From the NCBI RefSeq assembly GCF_916619195.1, contig NZ_CAKAKL010000003.1, forward strand, positions 372,001-436,000: 64,000 nt of DNA, read 5' to 3'. Both the position numbers and the translations under genes were made by a program. The notes under the pieces were generated by a model. It was not told the DNA's origin. It worked only from the letters and a program-made list of their open reading frames with translations, and did no database searches. Origin of the DNA: Inquilinus sp. Marseille-Q2685 (lineage in GTDB: Bacteria > Pseudomonadota > Alphaproteobacteria > DSM-16000 > Inquilinaceae). Positions 15,409 through 24,289 of this stretch are shown one piece after another; position 1 is the first letter of the stretch, and the number at the start of each line of letters is the position of its first letter.

Positions 15409-18400
15409 TCAGTCGAGGGTTGGAGAGGGTTCGGCGACCAGGCGGTCGGCGATGTTCAGGGCGAATGCGCCGTCTACGACGTCGAGATGCAGCGGGCCGA
15501 TCTGCCGGCCCTCGCGCTGCTCCGCAAGAATGTGCCGGCTGATCGTGGGCAGCAGCGTGCCGGTCAGGATGGCGTCGACCATCCGCCCGCCGGTGTCGAC
15601 CTGGCGCGCGCGGGCGGCGACCGTCTCGGCGACATCGTCGCCGAAGGTCAGCGGCACCTTGTGCGCCTGCATCATGCGGTCGGCGATCCGCTCCAGCCGC
15701 AGGCGCACGATGCGGTCCAGCATGCCGTCGCTGAGCGCGTAGTAGGGGATGACGGTCATGCGGCCCAGCAGGGCCGGCGGGAAGACCTCGCGCAGCGGCC
15801 GGTGCAGCGCACTCTCCAGCACCTCCGGCTCCGGCCGCGCCTCGGCGGCGCACAGCCTGGCGATCTGCTCGCCACCGACATTCGAGGTCAGCAGGATCAG
15901 CGTGTTGCGGAAGTCGATCTTCCGCCCCTCGCCATCCTCCATCACGCCCTTGTCGAAGACCTGGAAGAAGATCTCGTGGACGTCCGGATGCGCTTTCTCG
16001 ATCTCGTCGAGCAGGATCACCGCATGCGGCCGCCGGCGCACCGCCTCGGTCAGCACGCCGCCCTGGCCGTAGCCGACATAGCCCGGCGGGGCGCCCTTGA
16101 GCGAGGAGACCGTGTGCGCCTCCTGGAATTCGCTCATGTTGATCGTGATCAGGTTGCTCTCGCCGCCCAGCAGGGTGTCGGCCAGCGCCAGCGCCGTCTC
16201 GGTCTTGCCGACGCCAGACGGACCGCACAGCAGGAAGACGCCGATCGGCTTGGCCGGATCGTCCAGGCCGGCGCGGCTGGTCTGCACCCGCTGGGCGATC
16301 GCCTCCATGGCGTGGTCCTGGCCGACGACGCGCCGGCCCAGGGCCTCGGCGAGGGAGAGCAGGGTGGTGGCCTCGTCCTTCAGCAGGCGGCCGACCGGGA
16401 TGCCGGTCCAGTCCTGCACCACGGCGGCCACGGCGTTGCGGTCGACCCGGTCGAGCACCAGCGGCGCCTCCTCCTGGATCTCGCGCCATTCGCCGTCGAG
16501 CCGCCGCAACTCGGCCGGATCGGCGTTACGATCGGCGCGGAGCGCGGCCCGGGCCCGCTGGATCTCCTCGACCAGGCTGCGCTCGGCCTGCCAGCGGACG
16601 TCGAGCCGCGCCGCCTCCTGCCTCGCCTCCTCCAGCGCCTCTTCCACCTCCGCCCGGCGCTCGCCGACATCGCCGCCGTCGGCCTCCTCGCGGCCGAGCA
16701 TCTCCAACTCCAGCGTCAGGGCGTCGATCCGCTGCCGCTCATGCTCCAGCCGGTCGGGCCGGGCATGGCGGCTGACGGCAACGCGGGCGCAGGCGGTGTC
16801 CAGCAGGCTCAGCGACTTGTCCGGCAGCTGGCGGGCCGGGATGTAGCGCCGCGACAGTGCGACCGCGGCCTCCACCGCCTCGTCCAGGATCTCGACGCCG
16901 TGATGCGCCTCCAGCGTCCGCACCATGCGGCGCATCATGGTGACGGCCTCCGGCTCGTCCGGCTCGGCCACCGGGATGGCCTGGAAGCGCCGACTCAGCG
17001 CCGGGTCCTTCTCGATGTAGCGCTTGTACTCGGCCCAGGTGGTGGCGCCGATGGTCCGCAGCGTGCCGCGGGCCAAGGCGGGCTTCAGCATGTTGGCGGC
17101 GTCGCCGGTGCCTTCCTGGCCGCCGGCGCCGATCAGCGTGTGCGCCTCATCGATGAACAGGATCACCGGATGCGGCGCCGCCTGGACCTCGGCGATGACG
17201 TCCCGCAGGCGCTGCTCGAACTCGCCCTTCACCCCGGCGCCCGCCTGCACCAGGCCGAGGTCGAGCGCGTGCAGGGCGACGTCGCGCAGCGGCGCCGGCA
17301 CCTCGCCGGCCGTGATCCTGAGCGCCAGGCCCTCGACGATCGCGGTCTTCCCGACGCCGGCCTCGCCGGTCAGGATCGGGTTGTTCTGCCGCCGCCGCAT
17401 CAGCACGTCGATGATCTGCCGGATCTCGGGGTCGCGGCCGATCACCGGGTCCAGCTTGCCGGCCCGGGCGCTCGCGGTCAGGTCCACGGTGTAGCGCGCC
17501 AGGGCGCCGCCACGCCCGCCGGACGCCGCCGAGGGCGTCGCCCCGTCCGCCGCTTCCACCGGCGCTTGCGCGGCCGTGGCCTCGGGCGAGCCGCGGGTGA
17601 TCGCCTCGAACCCGTCGCGCAGCCGATCCAGCGCCAGCTTGCCGAATTCGGGGGAGATCGCGAGCAGGACCTGGCTGAGAGGGCGGCTCGCCAGGCAGCC
17701 ATAGAGCAGATGGCCGGAGCGGATGCGGTCGTCGCCAAAGGCCAGGGTCGCGACCAGCCAAGCCTCCTGCGTCGCGTCCTCGATATGCTGCGACAGGTCG
17801 GAGACGGCGGTGGCGCCCCGCGGCAGCCGGTCCAGCGCGCGGGTCAGGTCGCGCGCCAGGATGCCGGGGTCGACGCCGAAGCTGCGCAGGATCCGCCCGA
17901 AATCGGAATCGGCGACCTCGTTCAACTGGTGCAGCCAGTGGACCAGCTCGACATAGGCGTTGCCGCGCAGCTTGCAGAACGCGGTGGCGCTCTCGATCGC
18001 GGCGTAGCAGGGCGCGTTCAGCTTGCTGAACAGGTTCCGGCGGCTGATGCCCGTCATCACGGACTCCACGAGGCTGTTTCGGGGGATGCCGCTTCCGTCG
18101 GGGCGGGAGGGGGGGGTGGTCGTCAGGTCGTCGGCATGGCGGCGCGAGCGGCGCTTGCCCATCCAGCCGGTCCAGCCGAGCCGGCCGCTGCGGCCCAGCC
18201 GGGCCGCCGGCACCTCGTCGCGGCGCAGGACCAGGTTGACCTCCCAGTCCAGCTCGTCGCCGAGATAGTTGCGGATGACATGGGCCATCTTGTCGAGGCC
18301 GGGGGCGCCGGGCAGCAGCCGCTCGTACTGGGCCAGGTCGAGCGGGCCGATGACGATGCGGAACCGGTGGTGATAGACCCGGATCTGGGCGCCGGCGGTG

Positions 18401-19110
18401 GCGGTGCTGCCCAGCGTGCCGGTGCCCGGGTCGCGGCCCAGCAGGCACAGCGCGTCGCGCGGCAGCTGGACCCATTTCGGCACGAATTCGCGGATCTCGA
18501 CCGGTGCCGCGAAGAAGCTGGCGAGGATGGCGCCCAGCCCCTCGGCGTTGCGGGTGTGCGAGGCGAGCCGGCCGGTGAAATGGACCTTGGCCAGGTCGGG
18601 CATGGCGTCCCGGCCTTGCAGCGACTCCATGCCGAAGCCGGCAAGGGCGCCGAGCTGCAGCGCGAAGCGGTCCTGCTGCGGCCGGTCGTGGCTCACCGTC
18701 GGCTCGCTCTCCGCCCAGGCGCGGAAGAACAGCGAGGCCATGCGGTGGTGGAAGATGTCGGCGAAGCGGACCAGCGTCTCGTCGGCGGCGTTGTGCTGCC
18801 GCAGATGGGCGTATTCCGTCAGGTGCAGCGGCAGCGGACCGTTCGGCCCGAACAGCCCGAACACATAGGTGGCAAGCCGGGCGGGGCCATCCTCCTCCTC
18901 GGGCTCGGTCAGGCCCGCGATCGGCCGGGTCGGGAAGGCCAGCGCCGGCTGTTGCCCGATCCGCACCCGGTCCTGGTCCGGCCGGCTCGATTCCCCCAGC
19001 CTCGGGCGGTCGGGGCACAGGGCATCGATCCGCCGCAGCGTCTGGAAGACGTCGAAGGCGTGCGGTTCGGCCGCGACCGCGTCGAGGAAGTTGTCGAGGG
19101 CGTCCGGCAT
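15409..19110 (-). CDS. tssG-tssH: TssG and TssH (ClpV) encoded in one uninterrupted reading frame
   Basis: A 1233-residue frame. Residues 1 to about 345 are TssG, a baseplate wedge subunit (FDVFQTLRRIDALCP, FGLFGPNGPLPLHLTEYA, GYLGDELDWEV-like region, GRSGRLGWTGWMG). From residue 352 the sequence is ClpV: an N-domain starting MTGISRRNLFSKLNAPCYAA, Walker A GEAGVGKT near 582, a middle coiled coil, and a second Walker A GPSGVGKT near 962. ClpV is the AAA+ unfoldase that recycles the contracted sheath. These are normally separate genes; here no stop codon separates them. The internal ATG at 18057 has a GGAG site 6 nt upstream, so free ClpV of 882 residues may also be made. The gene start overlaps the tssF stop as TGATG. 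Confidence 0.85.
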   Translation of the reverse strand: MPDALDNFLDAVAAEPHAFDVFQTLRRIDALCPDRPRLGESSRPDQDRVRIGQQPALAFPTRPIAGLTEPEEEDGPARLATYVFGLFGPNGPLPLHLTEYAHLRQHNAADETLVRFADIFHHRMASLFFRAWAESEPTVSHDRPQQDRFALQLGALAGFGMESLQGRDAMPDLAKVHFTGRLASHTRNAEGLGAILASFFAAPVEIREFVPKWVQLPRDALCLLGRDPGTGTLGSTATAGAQIRVYHHRFRIVIGPLDLAQYERLLPGAPGLDKMAHVIRNYLGDELDWEVNLVLRRDEVPAARLGRSGRLGWTGWMGKRRSRRHADDLTTTPPSRPDGSGIPRNSLVESVMTGISRRNLFSKLNAPCYAAIESATAFCKLRGNAYVELVHWLHQLNEVADSDFGRILRSFGVDPGILARDLTRALDRLPRGATAVSDLSQHIEDATQEAWLVATLAFGDDRIRSGHLLYGCLASRPLSQVLLAISPEFGKLALDRLRDGFEAITRGSPEATAAQAPVEAADGATPSAASGGRGGALARYTVDLTASARAGKLDPVIGRDPEIRQIIDVLMRRRQNNPILTGEAGVGKTAIVEGLALRITAGEVPAPLRDVALHALDLGLVQAGAGVKGEFEQRLRDVIAEVQAAPHPVILFIDEAHTLIGAGGQEGTGDAANMLKPALARGTLRTIGATTWAEYKRYIEKDPALSRRFQAIPVAEPDEPEAVTMMRRMVRTLEAHHGVEILDEAVEAAVALSRRYIPARQLPDKSLSLLDTACARVAVSRHARPDRLEHERQRIDALTLELEMLGREEADGGDVGERRAEVEEALEEARQEAARLDVRWQAERSLVEEIQRARAALRADRNADPAELRRLDGEWREIQEEAPLVLDRVDRNAVAAVVQDWTGIPVGRLLKDEATTLLSLAEALGRRVVGQDHAMEAIAQRVQTSRAGLDDPAKPIGVFLLCGPSGVGKTETALALADTLLGGESNLITINMSEFQEAHTVSSLKGAPPGYVGYGQGGVLTEAVRRRPHAVILLDEIEKAHPDVHEIFFQVFDKGVMEDGEGRKIDFRNTLILLTSNVGGEQIARLCAAEARPEPEVLESALHRPLREVFPPALLGRMTVIPYYALSDGMLDRIVRLRLERIADRMMQAHKVPLTFGDDVAETVAARARQVDTGGRMVDAILTGTLLPTISRHILAEQREGRQIGPLHLDVVDGAFALNIADRLVAEPSPTLD

Positions 19111-20996
19111 CACACCACCGCCCGGCGGCCGATCATCGGCGGCCATCGCATCACCTCCCCGCGCTGCAGGGTCGACAGCACCATCTCGGTGAAGCCGTTG
19201 ATGGAGACGTATTTCGCGAAAAACTGGTTCAGCACTGAGGCCAGCGGGAAGATGCCGACGCCTTCGAAGGCGGCCTCGTCGAGGGTGACGCCGATCTCGA
19301 TCCCGCGCGCCACCGCGGCCTGCCCGCCGCCCGGCAGGCGCCGGACCACAGGCTTGGACCGGACGTCCCGGACGCCGTCGATCTGCCGCGCGGCGGAGGC
19401 GTCGTCGGGATCGACATAGAGGCGCAGCAACTCCCGCAGCGCCTCGGCACCCTGGTGGTCGGGCCGGTCGGAATTGGTGATCGACAGGTGGTTCAGCGAC
19501 AGATGGCTGATCAGCTTCCAGGCAACGTCACCATGGGCGAAGGACGGCCGCGGCCGGCTCGGCAGCGACAGGCAGCGGACGCTGGTCACCGGGGCGCCGA
19601 TCTCCAGCGTGAAGTCGGTCTCGCCCCGGCCGATGGGCAGCAGCAGAGGCAGATCCCGGTTCGAGCACAGGCAGCGCAGCGACAGCTGGCGCAGATCGGC
19701 GGAATAGGGGGCGGCGTGGCGGTCGACCAGGGAGACGAAGGTCTCGCTGCCGATATAGCCCGTCCGCGTGCCGTTCACGCGCTGGTGCTCGGACAGCAGG
19801 CGCTGCTCACGCCGCACCGTGTAGTAGCTGGAATGCTGCTCCCGCCGCCCGTGCTCCTGGATGCTGTAGAAGGGCAGGAACGGCACCGGCGCCGCGTCGC
19901 TGCTCTCGCCCTCGCCGCTCATCTCCAGGATCGAGTGCAGCTCGATGTCGAGCGGCCGGATCCGGTCGACCACCACATGGTGCTCGTAATGCTTGTCGCT
20001 GACATGGATCCGGTCGGCCTGGCGCTCGAACAGGTTGACCGCCGGGGTCGCGAACAGGGCGATGTTCTGCGGGCCGAGATGGCGCTCCAGCCGCGGCTCG
20101 GCGCGGCCCAGCGCGAACACGATCTCCAGCTCCTCGGTGGTCGACAGCGCCATCGCATCGGCCATCCCGCCGAGCTCGACGAACAGCGTCCGGTCTGCGA
20201 GCGCGAAGTATTCCTGCAGCAGCCGGTAGCCGTCGAAGGAGCGCGGGACCTCCGGCAGCAGCGACCAGCCCGGCTCCAGCCCGACCTGCCGCAGCGCCTG
20301 CCGCGGGATCGTTTCCTGCCAGGGCACGGGCCGGCTCAGCGGCCGGGCGACGATGGCTCGGGTGTCGGCGATCAGCTGCTCGGCCAGGGTCGCGCCGATG
20401 CCGCCGGGGCCGGTCAGATGCAGCGTCAGCGCCCTCAACGCCAGCTTGTTGAAGGGCAGCCCGTTGGTCGTCCGCAGCCGCAGGCGCAGCGCCGCTTTCA
20501 CCGCCTGCCGGCCGGGCAGGTGCAGCGCCGAGAGCTGGCCCGGCGTCGCGTAGTAGTCGACCCCGCTGACCACGACCGGCCAGAGATGGACGTCGTGGGC
20601 GGTGCGGAACTCGCAATGGGTCACGGCGCCGGGAGCGAGCTGGCTCAAGAGCTTGGTCCCGCGCGGCACCAGATACCCGTTCTCCAGCCGGCCGGCCTCC
20701 GGGTCCGGCTCGAACCGGACGATCGCCATCGATGGCACCGGCGGCAGGAAATGCGGATAGACCAGCTCCAGCAGATGCTGGGTGAAATCCGGGAAGCGCG
20801 ACTGCAGCTTCAGCTGAACCCGCGCTGCCATGAAGGCGAAGCCTTCGAGCAGCCGCTCGACATAGGGGTCGGCGACCTCGGTCGTCTCCATGCCGAGCCG
20901 GCCGGCGACCTTGGGGAAGGCGCGGGCGAACTCGGCCCCCATGTCGCGCATATAGGCGAGCTCGTCGTTGTAGAGGCGCAGCAGCCGGGGGTCCAT
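19110..20996 (-). CDS. tssF: TssF, T6SS baseplate subunit
   Basis: A 628-residue protein with the TssF/VasA N-terminus MDPRLLRLYNDELAYMRDMG and family landmarks AGRLGMETTEVADPYVERLLEGFAFMAARVQLKL (split over about 25-60), FPDFTQHLLELVYPHFLPP-like region and YYTVRREQR. It forms the 2:1 TssF-TssG wedge of the baseplate with the next gene product. The ATG at 20996 overlaps the tssE stop (TGATG), which excludes the in-frame upstream codons. Its length is usual for the family. Confidence 0.93.
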   Translation of the reverse strand: MDPRLLRLYNDELAYMRDMGAEFARAFPKVAGRLGMETTEVADPYVERLLEGFAFMAARVQLKLQSRFPDFTQHLLELVYPHFLPPVPSMAIVRFEPDPEAGRLENGYLVPRGTKLLSQLAPGAVTHCEFRTAHDVHLWPVVVSGVDYYATPGQLSALHLPGRQAVKAALRLRLRTTNGLPFNKLALRALTLHLTGPGGIGATLAEQLIADTRAIVARPLSRPVPWQETIPRQALRQVGLEPGWSLLPEVPRSFDGYRLLQEYFALADRTLFVELGGMADAMALSTTEELEIVFALGRAEPRLERHLGPQNIALFATPAVNLFERQADRIHVSDKHYEHHVVVDRIRPLDIELHSILEMSGEGESSDAAPVPFLPFYSIQEHGRREQHSSYYTVRREQRLLSEHQRVNGTRTGYIGSETFVSLVDRHAAPYSADLRQLSLRCLCSNRDLPLLLPIGRGETDFTLEIGAPVTSVRCLSLPSRPRPSFAHGDVAWKLISHLSLNHLSITNSDRPDHQGAEALRELLRLYVDPDDASAARQIDGVRDVRSKPVVRRLPGGGQAAVARGIEIGVTLDEAAFEGVGIFPLASVLNQFFAKYVSINGFTEMVLSTLQRGEVMRWPPMIGRRAVV

Positions 20997-21502
20997 CAGC
21001 CGTTCTCCGCGCCCAGCTCGACGACGCGGACGAAGTCGAGCTCGCGGTCGACCTCGGTGCGCATCACCATGCGCAGCGGCACCGGATGGGCCCACAGATC
21101 AGCCTCGATCCGGAAATGGAGCGAGCCGGTATCCTGCCCGTCCTCGATCGCCGTCACCCGCAGGCTGTCGGGCAGGAGCCGGGGCTCGAAGCGGTGCAGG
21201 CTGGCGACAATCTCCTGCCGCAGGGCGTTCGCGTCGACGCCTTCACGGATATGCCCGCCCAGCGGCCAGATGCCGTAGTTCAGCGTGCTAGCGGCGACAT
21301 GGGGATAGGGCTGAAGGTCCACGGTCGCGGCCAGCTGGTTGGTGTTCAAGAGCCAGGAGATGTCGCGCAGGATCACCTCCCGCAGCTGGCGCACCGAGAA
21401 GCTGCGCCGGTCCTGCGCTTCGGTCGTGCTGCGTGGATGGTCGTCGGTCAGCCGGTCGAGAAGCGACGGCTGGACCAGGTCCCGCTTGGCGGCTCGGGCC
21501 AT
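20996..21502 (-). CDS. tssE: TssE, gp25-like baseplate protein
   Basis: A 168-residue protein of the gp25/lysozyme-like baseplate family: VRQLREVILRDISWLLNT, TLNYGIWPLGG and a C-terminal LHFRIEADLWAHPVP. It links the wedge to the sheath and helps start sheath polymerisation. It lies 60 nt downstream of hcp and overlaps tssF by one base. Its length and motif order are typical. Confidence 0.92.
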   Translation of the reverse strand: MARAAKRDLVQPSLLDRLTDDHPRSTTEAQDRRSFSVRQLREVILRDISWLLNTNQLAATVDLQPYPHVAASTLNYGIWPLGGHIREGVDANALRQEIVASLHRFEPRLLPDSLRVTAIEDGQDTGSLHFRIEADLWAHPVPLRMVMRTEVDRELDFVRVVELGAENG

Positions 21503-21562
21503 GATTCACCTGGGGATGGTCGGGGAAGGGCGACCGGCCGGTGCCGGCCGGTCGCGATGCCG

Positions 21563-22096
21563 TCAGGCGACGAGCTTGGTGAAGTCGGTACTGTTGGCGA
21601 TCTGGTTCCAGATGCCCTCTCCCTGCTTGGTCAGGGCACCCTTGTCGTTCTGCTTGTAGTAGATGACTTTGCAGGCGCCGAACCGGAAGGTGACCGTCTC
21701 CTCCGGCGCTTCCTCGGCGTAGGACCACTCGACCTTCTCGACCGCCAGCATGTTGAAGGTCCAGTGCAGGAACAGGTTGGTGCCGGACGTGCCGGTGCCG
21801 GAGCCCGTCGCCTTGAACAGCTTCAGGTCGACATTGCTGAAATGGGCGCCGCGGCCGCACGCCACGTAGAGGTGGGGAGAGGCCGTATCCACCTGCTTCT
21901 TGACGGTGAATACCTCGAACTCGGCCTTCCCGGACCCGGCGCCGCTGGTGTGGGGGCCGATGTTGAGCTTGTTCTCGAGCGAGAAGCTCCATTCATCGGC
22001 CAGCGTGATGCCGTCCTTCAGAATGAGGGATTCGCCCTTGGGCTGGATGCCGTCCTTGGACGCCTGGGTGAACACCATGACCGCGTCGAACGCCAT
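21563..22096 (-). CDS. hcp: Hcp, T6SS tube protein (TssD)
   Basis: A 177-residue Hcp-family protein (MAFDAVMVFTQASKDGIQ, VFTVKKQVDTASPHLY, FRFGACKVIYYKQNDKG). It forms stacked hexameric rings that make the expelled tube. The gene has its own AAGGAAG ribosome-binding site and 99 bp of upstream spacing from tssC, consistent with extra expression of this abundant subunit. No C-terminal effector extension is present. Confidence 0.93.
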   Translation of the reverse strand: MAFDAVMVFTQASKDGIQPKGESLILKDGITLADEWSFSLENKLNIGPHTSGAGSGKAEFEVFTVKKQVDTASPHLYVACGRGAHFSNVDLKLFKATGSGTGTSGTNLFLHWTFNMLAVEKVEWSYAEEAPEETVTFRFGACKVIYYKQNDKGALTKQGEGIWNQIANSTDFTKLVA

Positions 22097-22151
22097 GTTC
22101 GTCTTCCTTCATCTGGTGGTTTGCAATGGGGTTGGAGTCTGTCGGGGGCGA

Positions 22152-22166
22152 TCAGCTGTGCCGCAT
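22152..22166 (-). other. Four-codon mini-ORF with strong ribosome-binding site upstream of hcp
   Basis: On the minus strand AAGGAGG (22171-22177) stands 4 nt before ATG CGG CAC AGC TGA. It lies between the tssC stop (22196) and the hcp start (22096). The spacing is a little short. It may be a leader peptide, a ribosome standby site or chance. Confidence 0.25.
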
Positions 22167-22195
22167 GCGACCTCCTTCCGCGGATCGGCGGATTG

Positions 22196-23698
22196 TCAGT
22201 CCTTGCGGGCCGACGGCAGGCGCGACACCAGCCGCAGCGAGATGGTCAGGCCCTCAAGCTGGTAATGCGGCCGCAGGTAGAAGCGGGCGGTGTAGTAGCC
22301 GGGGTTGTCCGCGACCTCCTCGACCTTGACCTCGGCCGAGGACAGCGGCTGCTGCGCCTTGCTCTCCTCGCTGCCCAGCTCGGGCGACGGGTGGACGTAG
22401 CCCTGGATCCACTGGTTGAGCCATTCCTCGACCTCGTGGCGTTCCTTGAAGGTGCCGATCTTGTCGCGGACCATGCACTTCAGGTAATGGGCGAAGCGGC
22501 AGGTCGCGAAGATATAGGGCAGCCGGGCGCTCAGCTCGGCATTGGCCGAGGCGTCCGGATCCTCGTATTTGACCGGCTTGTTGACGGTCTGGGCACCGAT
22601 GAAGACGCCGAGATCGGTGTTCTTCCGGTGCAGCAGCGGCAGCAGGCCGTTCTTGGACAGCTCGGCCTCGCGCCGGTCGCTGATGGCGATCTCGGTCGGG
22701 CATTTCAGGTCGACGCCGCCGTCGTCGCTGGGGAAGGTGTGGACCGGCAGGTCCTCGACCAGGCCGCCGGATTCGACGCCGCGGATCCGCGACAGCCAGC
22801 CATACAGCTTGAACGAGCGTGTGATGTTCACGCCCATGGCGTAGGCGGCGTTGGTCCAGAGATACTTGGCGCTGTCGCCGCCGTCCGATTCCTCCTCGAA
22901 GGCGAACTCGTCGACCGGATTGGTCTTGGCGCCATACGGCAGGCGCCCCAGGGTGCGCGGCATGGTCAGCGCCACGTAGCGGGAATTCTCGCTGTCGCGG
23001 AAGGACCGCCAGGCCGCATGCTCCGGCGTCAGAAAGATCTTGGTGATGTCGCGTGGATTGGCCAGCTCGCGCCAGGAGTCCATCTGCAGCAGATGCGGCG
23101 ACGCGGCGGAGATGAACGGCGCATGGCTGGCCGCCGCGATCTGCGACACAGCCGACAGCAGCTCGACATCCGGCGGGGTGTGGTCGAAGTAATAGTCGCC
23201 GATCAGGCAGCCATAGGGCTCGCCGCCGATCTGGCCGTATTCTTCCTCGTAGATCTTCTTGAACAGCGGGCTCTGGTCCCAGGCGATGCCCTTGTACTTG
23301 CGCAGCGTGCGCGACAGCTCCTTCTTCGAGATCGGGAAGACGCGGATCTTCAGCGTCTCGTCGGTCTCGGTGTTGAAGACCAGATGATGCAGGCCGCGCC
23401 AGGCCGATTCCAGCGCCTGGAAGTCCTCGTGATGCAGGACCTCGTTGATCTGCGCCGACAGCTTCTCGTCGATCGACGCGATGATCGACTGGATGGTGTC
23501 GACGACATCGTCGCTGATCACCGAGGTGTTGCGCAGGGCCTGCTCGGCCAGGGTGCGGACGGCGGTCTCCACCGCCTCCTGGGCCTGGTCCGACCGAGTC
23601 CGAAACTCTCGCTGCAGCAGGCTGGCGAAATCGCCGGGATCGACCGTGGTGGCCGGGGCGGCCTGCGCCTCGGCGGTCCTGGTGACTGCGGACGACAT
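22196..23698 (-). CDS. tssC: TssC, large sheath subunit
   Basis: A 500-residue TssC/VipB protein: DDVVDTIQSIIASID, FQALESAWRGLHHLVFNTET, YGCLIGDYYFDHTPPDVELL, YVALTMPRTLGRLPYG, and FAHYLKCMVRDKIGTF near the C-terminus. With TssB it builds the contractile sheath around the Hcp tube. It begins 2 nt after the tssB stop, so the two are certainly co-translated. Only one TssC is encoded here. Confidence 0.95.
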   Translation of the reverse strand: MSSAVTRTAEAQAAPATTVDPGDFASLLQREFRTRSDQAQEAVETAVRTLAEQALRNTSVISDDVVDTIQSIIASIDEKLSAQINEVLHHEDFQALESAWRGLHHLVFNTETDETLKIRVFPISKKELSRTLRKYKGIAWDQSPLFKKIYEEEYGQIGGEPYGCLIGDYYFDHTPPDVELLSAVSQIAAASHAPFISAASPHLLQMDSWRELANPRDITKIFLTPEHAAWRSFRDSENSRYVALTMPRTLGRLPYGAKTNPVDEFAFEEESDGGDSAKYLWTNAAYAMGVNITRSFKLYGWLSRIRGVESGGLVEDLPVHTFPSDDGGVDLKCPTEIAISDRREAELSKNGLLPLLHRKNTDLGVFIGAQTVNKPVKYEDPDASANAELSARLPYIFATCRFAHYLKCMVRDKIGTFKERHEVEEWLNQWIQGYVHPSPELGSEESKAQQPLSSAEVKVEEVADNPGYYTARFYLRPHYQLEGLTISLRLVSRLPSARKD

Positions 23699-23700
23699 GG

Positions 23701-24255
23701 TCAGTTCTCCTCCGTCTCGGGGGCCGGGGACGGAAGCGCGTCCGTCTTCTCCTCGGGGGCTTCGGGTTTGGGCGCGCGGCCGAGGGCGCTGAGCAGCGCC
23801 GGGTCGGCCAGCAACCGGGCGACCAGCTCCTCGGCGCCGTTCTTGCCGTCCATGTAGGTCAAGAGGTTGGACAGTTGTGTCCGCGCCTCGAGCAGCCGGT
23901 TCAGGCTCTCGACCTTGCGGGCCACCGCCGCCGGCGAGAAATCCTCCATGCTCTCGAAGGTCAGATCGACTGCCAACTGGCCCTCGCCGGTGAGCCGATT
24001 CGGCACCCGCAGCGCCACCCGCGGCTTCAGGGACCGGAGCCGGTCATCGAAATTGTCGATGTCGATCTCCATCATCTTGCGATCTGCCACCGGGGGCAGC
24101 GGCTCGGTCGGGTTGCCGGCGAGGTCGGACATGACGCCGACGACGAAGGGCAACTGGACCTTCTTGTTGGAGCCGTAGGTCTCGACGTCGTATTCGATCT
24201 GGACCCGGGGCGCCCGGTTGCGCGCGATGAATTTTTGACTGCTCGCCTTTGCCAT
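23701..24255 (-). CDS. tssB: TssB, small sheath subunit
   Basis: A 184-residue TssB/VipA protein (QKFIARNRAPRVQIEYDVET, LPFVVGVMSDLAGNP, MMEIDIDNFDDRLRSLKPRV). It has an acidic, Glu-rich C-terminal tail beyond the family core. It pairs with TssC in the sheath. It lies 34 nt downstream of tssA and 2 nt upstream of tssC. Confidence 0.95.
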   Translation of the reverse strand: MAKASSQKFIARNRAPRVQIEYDVETYGSNKKVQLPFVVGVMSDLAGNPTEPLPPVADRKMMEIDIDNFDDRLRSLKPRVALRVPNRLTGEGQLAVDLTFESMEDFSPAAVARKVESLNRLLEARTQLSNLLTYMDGKNGAEELVARLLADPALLSALGRAPKPEAPEEKTDALPSPAPETEEN

Positions 24256-24289
24256 CTCTCATTCTCCTTGTCTGGGGCGGCTCCGGTCG

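Noticed and set aside
15487-19419. Plus-strand open frame of 1310 codons opposite tssG-tssH and tssF
   Set aside because: It is a mirror of conserved genes in a very G/C-rich genome; its translation is Arg/Gly/Gln-rich with no domain, and it has no plausible ribosome-binding site.
21086-23857. Plus-strand open frame of 923 codons opposite tssE, hcp and tssC
   Set aside because: Runs antisense through three clear tss genes and the gaps between them, so it is a G/C artefact.
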